From: JAJFVC01 sp039698075
Lineage (GTDB): Bacteria > Planctomycetota > Planctomycetia > Pirellulales > Thermoguttaceae
Reading direction: 5' to 3'
Assembly (NCBI GenBank): GCA_039698075.1
Contig: JBDKTJ010000002.1
Span: 1-13,086 of the forward strand
Length of the DNA stretch: 13,086 nt
Below, one piece after another: positions 7,513-13,086 of this stretch (position 1 is the first letter of the stretch; each line of letters starts with the position of its first letter). The notes beneath the pieces are model-generated. The model had not been told where the DNA came from. It was given only the letters and a program-made list of their open reading frames with translations, and made no database searches. The position numbers were made by a program, and so were the translations under genes.

Positions 7513-10422
7513 ATGAATACGACATCACGACGTGCTTTCACAGTTTTGGCCACGGCCCTGCTGATTATTAGTCTCGGGCTCCCCAATGCGCATGGTGAAA
7601 CGCGGGTGGCCGTGATTCCGCTTCCCGACTCCGGTGTCGACGATCTGGCCGACCTGGTGCAGGTCCGCATGGGCAAACACAAAGATTTAGTTTTTGTCGA
7701 ACGAGCCGCACTCGAAGAAGTTCTTCGCGAAAAGCAGCTTCAAGCCATGTTCGCCGCCGACGCTCCCGACAAACGTTCCGCATTAGGAAGGCTATTGAAG
7801 GCCAATATGTTGGTGTTGTTGGCGGGTCGCGAAAATCCGCAGCCACACATCGAATTGGTCGTCTGCGAAACGCAGCAAGGTCTGCGGCTCTTGACGAAAT
7901 CGCTGCCGCGATTGGACGAAGTCGAGACCAATGCCGCCAGCGTAGAGAAGCTGATCGAAGCCGCCCTTGAAAAAAAGCAACATGCGATTCGCGAGATTGT
8001 AGCCGTCCCTCCTTTGTTGAACACCGGCTTGACCCATGAAATGGACTACATGCAAGAGGTCTATGCGCAGTTGATCGAGCAACCGTTGCTCGACCGTCCA
8101 TGTGTGCTGGTTGTCGAATTGAGCGAAGCGCGGGCCATTGCACGGGAAATCGTTTTGAGCGATTCCGCAGGAGTAGAACGCCGGCTGCCATTGTATCTTA
8201 CCGGCCAGTACCGATTGGAAGGTACAGGTAACCACCGTCGCGCCCAGTTCGCCTTAAAACTCGAGCGCGGCCAGCAACAACTTGATGTCCGCAAAGCGAC
8301 AGATCTGACGGCCGACGACCTCGGGATTCAAATCCAGAAGGCGGCTGTGGAGATGCTTGATAAAGCGATTGGAAGGGCCTCCAGACCCATGGACACAGCC
8401 ACCGAGGTGCGCCAGTTGTCCGAGCGGACCGCCGCTTTTGCGGCCATTGGCAATTGGTCCGAGACGCTGACGCTTGCAGAAGCTGCACTGGTCCTGGCGC
8501 CCGACGACGTCGAGCTGCATGAATATGCATTGAGGGCCCTCAACACCATGGCCAGTAAGCTGCAATTCTCGTTCAGCCGTCCCAATGGCATTCATGACGC
8601 AGACCGTGCAATATGGTATATGCGCGCGTCCCTGCCGCATCTGGAATTGTATCTTCGGAAAACCAAGTTGGACGTGCATGCGCATTCTTGGTGCATTGAA
8701 TCGCCATGGCGAGTGTTTAGCTTTGAGGTGGGCGATCCCCGGTTCAGCGCCCCTGATCGCCACCAACGACACTTGGAGTTGTACCGGCAATTCATGCAGC
8801 TCAACGAACGAGTCCTGGAAGCCAAAATCGCGGCGAGGGTCGAAGACGATGCGCTTCAGCTATTGCTCTCGGATTCCGAACCTCCCGACTCCTGCCGTTA
8901 TGGCCGAAAGAAGCATGATTGGCCTGATTGGTCCGAATCGGCAGTCCTGGAACACCGGTTGAAGCTGCTGCGACAATTCACATTTCTCACGCCCGACCGA
9001 TACTACACCCTATTCGAGAAATTGGTGAATCGCCCTGGCATCCTCGACACCACCCCGTACGGTCGTATTAGCGATGCCGCTCGCCAAGCATACTGGCTCG
9101 ACCTGGAGAAACTCCCTAACGAACGAGTGCAGAAGCTCGTACACTCCATTCGCCATCCGAAATCCCCGCCGCCATATTATTGGCGTCCGATGCCACAAAA
9201 GAAGCACTTACCAGAACCAAACTCGCCTCCCACTTCCCAGCTGATCCTTCATCCATTCGAGTTGACGGTCCTTGATGACAACGGAAAGGAGATCCCCTAC
9301 GGTCAGCAAAGAAATGAACGAAGTCTCAACGATAGTCCAATCAAGTACTGGTTGAAAACAGCCGATGGGACCGATGCGGTCATTGCCGATTGGCATGGCG
9401 GCACTTGGGTCTTTCTTATGAAAACCAAAGGGCTGTTGCGCCGGTTGCCTCTGGAAGTCTCCGGCGTGTCGGGAGAACACCGATGCCTTGGGCTCATCGA
9501 AGGGAAGAGCGTCTGCTGGGATGGACGATTCCTTTGGATTGTTTCGCCGGACAGTGATGCGCATCTGCTGGGACGCTGGCCAGCCCGCGAGCGGTTTCTT
9601 GCCGTAATCGATCCGACAACTCGACAAATCACGAAGTTTACCGCCGCAGATGGCCTACCGCCAATGAAGGATCCCTTTGGTGCAGCGGCAGTAACCGCAA
9701 TCGGACCGGGCGAGGTGCTTGTCGCCGGTTCCTTCGGCCGCTCTTGGTGCGCAATCGCCACCTATCATTCGGAAAAACGTAAAGTGTTGGATGTGTTCTT
9801 CGAAGCTCGCGAGGTCAGGCAACCAGGGCACGAACAGCAATGGAACGACAAGTCCGTGGCCTTTCCGATCGAGTTCATTGGTACGCTGAACGCGCCTTCC
9901 ACCGGAGGAAGACCCGCCGCACAAAGGGTACTGCTTGGCCGAGGTAAGAATTTTCTCGGGATCGATTCCCCCTTTCCGCTTATCATCGACCCGGCGAAGC
10001 GTTCCGTCAACGTCCTCTCCCACAGTCTTGGCCCTTACAATTTTTGTTGTGTTCACGAGGGGGCTATCTATTGGCTGGGCCAAGATGATACGCGAAAATA
10101 TCGGCGTTTTCCTCCACTTTATCGCACGGGATTTCCTGATTTTCAGCCGGAGGTTGTTGGTACAAAAGCCCCCCAAGGCCGGTGCATTGTCTACGATCAC
10201 CACGTATTGGTCTTCAATGCCTTCGACAAACCCATTTGGTCCATAGCGTCCAGTTTCCAAGGACCGTTCAGCACTTTGCCATGTGACACTTCATTTCGTA
10301 AGGAGCGCGCCGGTCACGGTATTGGTTTCGCATTAAGCTACCACTATGGCCTGATCGTCTGGGGCATAGACGGATTGTATAGTGCCGAATTGCTGTTTCC
10401 CAAGCAACCCAAACGCCCTTAA
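7513..10422 (+). CDS. Large exported CsgG/FlgO-like protein with propeller-like C-terminus (P2, paralogue of P1)
   Basis: This 969-residue protein follows the CsgG-like gene by 45 bases. Its signal peptide begins with TTSRRAF, which resembles a twin-arginine motif without the usual lysine, then a hydrophobic core to about residue 28. Residues 30-115 match the CsgG/FlgO-like domain of P1 (FVERAALEEVLREKQL near 61, LGRLLKANMLVLL near 91). LTHEMDYMQEVYAQL at about 173 aligns with LTHDYDQFQGRY of P1 at 171. A TPR-like stretch lies at 296-345 (AAFAAIGNWSETLTLAEAAL). The C-terminal part has WDGRFLW near 669, a segment ending in FGRSWCAIATYHSEKR, and HYGLIVWGIDGLY near 944. The central region is about 80 residues shorter than in P1, which accounts for the length difference. 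It probably acts in the periplasm or at the surface. No obvious ribosome site precedes the start. Confidence 0.87.
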   Translation: MNTTSRRAFTVLATALLIISLGLPNAHGETRVAVIPLPDSGVDDLADLVQVRMGKHKDLVFVERAALEEVLREKQLQAMFAADAPDKRSALGRLLKANMLVLLAGRENPQPHIELVVCETQQGLRLLTKSLPRLDEVETNAASVEKLIEAALEKKQHAIREIVAVPPLLNTGLTHEMDYMQEVYAQLIEQPLLDRPCVLVVELSEARAIAREIVLSDSAGVERRLPLYLTGQYRLEGTGNHRRAQFALKLERGQQQLDVRKATDLTADDLGIQIQKAAVEMLDKAIGRASRPMDTATEVRQLSERTAAFAAIGNWSETLTLAEAALVLAPDDVELHEYALRALNTMASKLQFSFSRPNGIHDADRAIWYMRASLPHLELYLRKTKLDVHAHSWCIESPWRVFSFEVGDPRFSAPDRHQRHLELYRQFMQLNERVLEAKIAARVEDDALQLLLSDSEPPDSCRYGRKKHDWPDWSESAVLEHRLKLLRQFTFLTPDRYYTLFEKLVNRPGILDTTPYGRISDAARQAYWLDLEKLPNERVQKLVHSIRHPKSPPPYYWRPMPQKKHLPEPNSPPTSQLILHPFELTVLDDNGKEIPYGQQRNERSLNDSPIKYWLKTADGTDAVIADWHGGTWVFLMKTKGLLRRLPLEVSGVSGEHRCLGLIEGKSVCWDGRFLWIVSPDSDAHLLGRWPARERFLAVIDPTTRQITKFTAADGLPPMKDPFGAAAVTAIGPGEVLVAGSFGRSWCAIATYHSEKRKVLDVFFEAREVRQPGHEQQWNDKSVAFPIEFIGTLNAPSTGGRPAAQRVLLGRGKNFLGIDSPFPLIIDPAKRSVNVLSHSLGPYNFCCVHEGAIYWLGQDDTRKYRRFPPLYRTGFPDFQPEVVGTKAPQGRCIVYDHHVLVFNAFDKPIWSIASSFQGPFSTLPCDTSFRKERAGHGIGFALSYHYGLIVWGIDGLYSAELLFPKQPKRP

Positions 10423-10428
10423 CCAAAT

Positions 10429-10626
10429 ATGATCCCACGCATTGGTCGGCGAACCATCTTGGCGACATTGCTGGGCGCAGCGTCAGTGCAACTTTGAATG
10501 TCCTATGGGACGCCTACGGAGTTGTGGCACGCCAAGCCGAACCATTTCAATGAACTCGGCTATATTCTGCTGAGTACCTCCATTCCACTCAGACCGAAAG
10601 GCGAAGTGAAAAGGCGAAATTCTTGA
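10429..10626 (+). pseudogene. Possible broken short exported-protein gene with in-frame stop
   Basis: An ATG at 10429 opens a Tat- or Sec-like leader, MIPRIGRRTILATLLGAA, then stops at TGA 10495-10497. The very next codon is ATG in the same frame. That reading continues for 42 codons (MSYGTPTELWHAKPNHFNEL...) to tandem TGA stops at 10624-10629. Read through the TGA, the two parts make one about 65-residue secreted product. I recognise no family. It may be a decayed gene, two separate tiny ORFs, or chance. The arrangement seven bases after the end of P2, with a signal-like peptide, makes a remnant more likely than random, but only moderately so. Confidence 0.3.
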
Positions 10627-10635
10627 TGAACTATC

Positions 10636-10681
10636 GGGAAGCCGATGCCGGGTGGCCACCTGGCGAGGCAAGCGGCTCGGG
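10636..10681 (+). repeat. GC-rich direct repeat, copy 1
   Basis: This stretch starts GGGAAG, contains CCGGGTGGCCACCTGGC (10648-10664) and ends CAAGCGGCTCGGG. A near-identical copy lies at 11325-11368, in the same orientation, 689 bases downstream. It precedes the ribosome site of the gene at 10731 by about 40 bases. The core includes the 10-bp palindrome GGTGGCCACC. Function unknown; a dispersed genomic repeat is likely. Confidence 0.8.
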
Positions 10682-10720
10682 GGGGTGCAGACACACCGCC
10701 GGCGAGGGAAGATGGCGACA

Positions 10721-10726
10721 GAGGTG
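10721..10726 (+). promoter_or_regulatory. Ribosome-binding site for the zinc-ribbon membrane protein
   Basis: GAGGTG lies four bases before ATG 10731. It selects this frame over the overlapping ORF that starts at 10652. Confidence 0.55.
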
Positions 10727-10730
10727 AGTT

Positions 10731-11228
10731 ATGCGCGCTCTTTCGTGGTTATTCTGCTTTTTGGGCGGCTTGCTGCTGCTGATCGGATTAGGAATGTCCA
10801 CCAGCGTTTGGACCGGTTCCGGCCATGTAGAGAACATTGGGCTGCTGAACGACCGACTTTGCGCTGTGGTAATGGGCGCAGCGTTTTTTGTAGCCGGAGT
10901 AACGGCGGCGGGGTTCAACGCCGTACTCAATCACAGTCTCAAACTAGAGAGGAAATGGGAAGAGTGGATCTTACGGCTGACGCCAAAGCATGAGGTTTGC
11001 AGCCCGTCAATTTCTGACGACTGTCAAGATCAAGTCGTTGACCATCGTCCACAGGAAAAGCCGCCAGCGGTAGGAGAGGATTGGGTCGATCAATTCCTCG
11101 AATCGGCTGCCGAGATTCACGCAAAATGCCCGGAGTGTGGACGCGCCTATAAACTCAAAACAGCCTTGGCTGGTAAAAGGGCCGTATGCAAGAGTTGCGG
11201 CAAGCCCATCACGATCGCGGCATCGTGA
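10731..11228 (+). CDS. Small membrane protein with C-terminal zinc ribbon
   Basis: This 165-residue protein has two predicted transmembrane helices, about residues 5-24 (SWLFCFLGGLLLLIGLGMST) and 45-67 (AVVMGAAFFVAGVTAAGF). A charged stretch follows (SLKLERKWEEWILRL), then a variable linker. The C-terminus is a zinc-ribbon-like module with CPEC at 133-136 and CKSC at 153-156, separated by the basic YKLKTALAGKRAV. Such ribbons are common at the ends of planctomycete membrane and regulatory proteins, where they are taken to bind zinc and mediate contacts. A GAGGTG ribosome site lies four bases upstream. The gene is flanked by two direct copies of the GC-rich repeat, so it may be a unit inserted with, or duplicated alongside, that repeat. 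The specific role is unknown. Confidence 0.8.
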   Translation: MRALSWLFCFLGGLLLLIGLGMSTSVWTGSGHVENIGLLNDRLCAVVMGAAFFVAGVTAAGFNAVLNHSLKLERKWEEWILRLTPKHEVCSPSISDDCQDQVVDHRPQEKPPAVGEDWVDQFLESAAEIHAKCPECGRAYKLKTALAGKRAVCKSCGKPITIAAS

Positions 11229-11324
11229 TGGGCCAAGTCTCAAGGCGGCCCTCATAACGTCGGGCGATAGTAGTATTGAACCCTTGGCCGCAAGAGTTAG
11301 GATCGTGTAGCAGCTACAGTATTT

Positions 11325-11368
11325 GGGAAGGCTGACCGGGTGGCCACCTGGCAGTCAAGCGGCTCGGG
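11325..11368 (+). repeat. GC-rich direct repeat, copy 2
   Basis: This is the second copy of the repeat at 10636. It shares the 17-base core CCGGGTGGCCACCTGGC (11336-11352) and the 13-base end CAAGCGGCTCGGG; the bases between differ (AGT against GAGG). It lies about 50 bases before the ribosome site of the next gene. The two copies enclose one gene and about 200 bases of spacer. Confidence 0.8.
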
Positions 11369-11412
11369 CCGGCCGGCGCGTTATTCGCCTTTCTCGCCGC
11401 CGGCTCGGGCCG
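11360..11412 (+). repeat. Direct 12-mer repeat flanking a GC-rich hairpin
   Basis: CGGCTCGGGCCG occurs at 11360-11371 and again at 11401-11412. Between and overlapping them, GCCGGCCGGCG (11368-11378) can pair with CGCCGCCGGC (11395-11404), with one bulged base and a 16-base loop. The hairpin ends 17 bases before the ribosome site of the following gene, so it could affect its translation, or could simply be the rest of the repeat unit. Confidence 0.55.
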
Positions 11413-11420
11413 ACCCGATG

Positions 11421-11427
11421 AAAGGTG
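11421..11427 (+). promoter_or_regulatory. Ribosome-binding site for the HTH-tailed protein
   Basis: AAAGGTG lies four bases before ATG 11432 and supports this start. Confidence 0.5.
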
Positions 11428-11431
11428 AATC

Positions 11432-12541
11432 ATGGCTGACGAACTTATGCGTGTCGGGTTGCAGCGGTTGCAAGATCGTTTTCTGAAAGCCGTGGAGGCA
11501 GGGCACCAATTGCAATGCTGCCTTATCGAGTGGTCGGCGATGGATGGCGCACCGCAGGGCGACCCACCAGGATTCTCAGGCAAGAATCCTGTTAAATGGG
11601 CAACGGGCGTCTATCGTATGCAAGGGGTAATCTGCGACCAAACTGGCTTGCCGACTTTCTCCGACACTCTCACTTACGATCTGAACGGAAAACCTATTAC
11701 CAACAGCGAGGGGCAACCCTATGCCATTGATCGTGGTGCTATTCGTGCTATTTATCTTTACGGCACACACGAAATGCTTCACTCACTGAAGCCGATTCTT
11801 GGCGATGCGGGACACCTCTTGGCTAGCATACCCCCCGCTACATTTCCAATCGCAATTCCGCGGGTCACGTTAAGAACGGATGATGTGATGCGGCGATGGC
11901 TCTATCTTCTGTTCGATCTTGCATGGGCAAACATTGGCGGGTCGCCGCTTCGAGTTTCGGAAGACAAATCAGCATGGTATGAGAACACCAGTGTTGCCCT
12001 CGACACCGTGCGTCTCTTTCGAGGTCCCAACAAACCTACCGGATTTGGCGCTGAGGAGAACTTGCTTTCACATATCCCCGATCCGCCACCGTGGTATTCC
12101 ACGATTGCCGATGTGGCGCAGTCTTCGGTGTACGCGCTCGACATTTTGCTGACGTTGCCACCGCAGCCGATGCCCTATGATCCGACGATCCTTGAAGCAT
12201 TACAACAATTGACTTCGGGAACACCAGAAGCGGCAAACGGCAATGGCAAGTCTGCGTCGCCACGGGCTGCCGAGACGAAGCCCAGCGAAGTAAACGGCGG
12301 GGCCGGATCGGCATCAGCAAAATCGGAAGACGGCAAACCGGCAAGGCATGAGCGGGGCCGACCTGTCGACACCGACATAAAGGAAGACAAGCGGATATAC
12401 GAAGCATGGAAGACAGGCCAATACAAGAGGCAATCCGACTGCGACGTCGCACTAGGGTTGTCCGCCGGAAAAACCTACGCCGCTTGCGAATGGCACCGGC
12501 ACCGCCTTACACGTCGGCGTAAGAACCACCGGACAAAATAG
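11432..12541 (+). CDS. Protein of unknown family with probable C-terminal DNA-binding segment
   Basis: This 369-residue protein has no signal peptide and is probably cytoplasmic. Residues 1-260 form an unrecognised globular part (for example FDLAWANIGGSPLRVSE and PPPWYSTIADVAQSSVYALD). Residues about 262-308 are a low-complexity linker rich in Ala, Gly, Ser, Lys and Glu. The C-terminus (309-369) starts GRPVDTDIKEDKRIYEAW and continues with a helix-turn-helix-like stretch (DVALGLSAGKTYAACEWHRH), ending in a very basic tail (RLTRRRKNHRTK). I recall similar GRP-D-x-KxD-x-RIYEAWK endings in planctomycete proteins near mobile or integrative elements, where they look like DNA-binding domains. Its position just before an AlpA-like fragment supports a mobile-element role. 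Tail homology is moderate; the N-terminal part is unknown. Confidence 0.75.
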   Translation: MADELMRVGLQRLQDRFLKAVEAGHQLQCCLIEWSAMDGAPQGDPPGFSGKNPVKWATGVYRMQGVICDQTGLPTFSDTLTYDLNGKPITNSEGQPYAIDRGAIRAIYLYGTHEMLHSLKPILGDAGHLLASIPPATFPIAIPRVTLRTDDVMRRWLYLLFDLAWANIGGSPLRVSEDKSAWYENTSVALDTVRLFRGPNKPTGFGAEENLLSHIPDPPPWYSTIADVAQSSVYALDILLTLPPQPMPYDPTILEALQQLTSGTPEAANGNGKSASPRAAETKPSEVNGGAGSASAKSEDGKPARHERGRPVDTDIKEDKRIYEAWKTGQYKRQSDCDVALGLSAGKTYAACEWHRHRLTRRRKNHRTK

Positions 12542-12659
12542 GCGGCAAATGCCGTCAATAGCACCCTGATTTATTCCGTCCGGCTGTCCCCGTTTGTCTT
12601 TGCTCGGCAATTCGGGGCTGTCACGTTCAACGGACGAAATCTCTCGTCCCGGACAAAAT
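12529..12659 (+). repeat. Three short iteron-like copies of CGGACRAAAT
   Basis: CCGGACAAAAT occurs at 12529-12539 and 12649-12659, exactly 120 bases apart; a variant ACGGACGAAAT lies at 12630-12640. The first overlaps the stop of the HTH-tailed gene and the other two lie upstream of the AlpA-like fragment. Repeated sites in front of an AlpA-like gene could be operator or excisionase sites. The copies are short, so chance is possible. Confidence 0.35.
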
Positions 12660-12752
12660 CAATTCTTTCAGGCGCGTCCGTTCCGTCGGAAAAGATGTAG
12701 CCATGTGACCGGCGCGACGCTGGTTGCCGACTCTTTCCGAAAGGAATGTTCG

Positions 12753-12832
12753 ATGAGTGCTACACTCACGCCGGCCGACGCTTCGGCCAAACTGCTCGAC
12801 GTGCAAGCTGTGGCCACGATGCTCGGCTGCGG
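12753..12832 (+). pseudogene. AlpA/excisionase-like HTH gene, truncated after about 26 codons
   Basis: ATG 12753 follows an AAGGA ribosome site (12741-12745). The first 26 codons read MSATLTPADASAKLLDVQAV then ATMLGC. The motif LLDVQAVATMLGC is the first helix and turn of AlpA/excisionase-type DNA-binding proteins (MerR-like HTH_17), where one expects S-x-R-H-V-Y and an R-W ending about 30 residues later. After codon 26 the similarity stops and the following DNA is better explained on the other strand as a transposase fragment. The frame stays open to the window end, so a chimeric product of more than 110 residues could be made, but the recognition helix is lost. Intact relatives regulate or assist integrase in prophages and islands. 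I infer disruption by insertion or deletion. Confidence 0.5.
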
Positions 12833-13086
12833 AATACATCTCCAACACGCCTGGCGTGATCGTTGTTCCGTCGCGATCGAGAATCGCGTCGGCTGGCGCA
12901 ACACTGCCAAGCTGTGGGCCGTGCCACCAGCGCCGCACGATTTTGATTTCGCCATTAACGGTAAGAACTTCGTGCGACTGCCGGCCTTTATTGGCCAGTC
13001 GCTTGTTCGTCGCTGGATCGTACGGAGGGGGGAAAAGCGGTTTCCGCCGCATCGACACGTCTCTGCACGGCTCGCTCAAAAACCCT
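12833..13086 (-). pseudogene. ISKra4-like transposase fragment (partial, 5' end outside window)
   Basis: The minus strand is open from beyond the right edge. Residues include LFPPPYDPATNKRLANKGRQ, then SHEVLTVNGEIKIVRRWWHG, then APADAILDRDGTTITPGVLE ending MYS. The pattern VLTVNG-x-I-x-x-x-RRWWH, followed by APAD and D-x-x-x-TI-x-x-GV-x-E-M, matches what I recall of the N-terminal third of ISKra4-family transposases of planctomycetes. After MYS the similarity ends where the AlpA-like fragment begins on the other strand; the catalytic part expected after this point is missing, so it is a truncated remnant. The leftward frame continues without homology to 12627. The fragment is antisense to the AlpA-like frame. 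Family assignment is from memory of the motif. Confidence 0.5.

Noticed and set aside
10652..10993. A plus-strand ORF starting inside the repeat at 10652
   Set aside because: The overlapping frame from 10731 has a ribosome site, two membrane helices and a zinc ribbon; this one has no domain.
11228..11431. Possible integron attC site between the zinc-ribbon gene and the next gene
   Set aside because: No correctly paired RYYYAAC and GTTRRRY core sites were found; only a GC-rich repeat and hairpin are visible.
12543..12554. Small hairpin CGGC-AAAT-GCCG just after the HTH-tailed gene, considered as a terminator
   Set aside because: The stem is only four base pairs and no T-run follows.
1..13086. 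CRISPR array, tRNA or rRNA genes
   Set aside because: No regularly spaced repeats and no cloverleaf or rRNA-like stretch were noticed on reading either strand; a dedicated scan was not possible.

Overview
The window looks like chromosomal DNA of a planctomycete (Pirellulales-like). This is inferred from moderately high GC, weak or missing Shine-Dalgarno sites on several genes, very large exported proteins of unknown function, and families typical of the group: an RseA-like anti-sigma factor with a large extracytoplasmic domain, CsgG/FlgO-type domains fused to propeller-like tails, a two-cysteine-pair zinc ribbon on a small membrane protein, and an AlpA-type helix-turn-helix protein. No rRNA, tRNA or CRISPR array was seen.

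Layout. (1) 1-320: the first codons of a leftward gene that resembles an IS256-type transposase, then a noncoding gap with a perfect 22-bp inverted repeat. (2) 321-10422: a rightward run of six genes. These are a 1054-residue exported CsgG-like/propeller protein (P1), an ECF sigma factor, its overlapping membrane anti-sigma factor, a 444-residue exported protein of unknown family, a 354-residue exported CsgG/FlgO-like protein, and a 969-residue paralogue of P1 (P2). Gaps after the sigma factor are -4, 19, 3 and 45 bases, so the last five genes look like one transcription unit. P1 lies 94 bases upstream. (3) 10423-11431: a possible broken exported-protein gene, then a small two-helix membrane protein with a C-terminal zinc ribbon, flanked by two direct copies of a GC-rich repeat of about 45 bases. 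(4) 11432-12541: an unrecognised 369-residue protein with a low-complexity linker and a probable C-terminal DNA-binding segment. (5) 12542-13086: the start of an AlpA/excisionase-like gene, cut after about 26 codons by the remains of a leftward ISKra4-like transposase gene that runs off the window.

How the genes may work together. The central cluster reads as an envelope system controlled by its own sigma/anti-sigma pair. Three proteins carry CsgG/FlgO-like domains, and two of these also carry a TPR-like segment and a long propeller-like tail. Five of the six gene products are predicted to be exported or membrane-anchored, and the only cytoplasmic one is the regulator. A plausible reading is signal-dependent production of a surface, periplasmic or secretion-linked assembly; the signal, the regulon and the biochemical role are not visible in the sequence. 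The regions on both sides contain IS fragments, repeats, a truncated recombination-type regulator and possible decayed ORFs, as expected of accessory DNA that has been rearranged.
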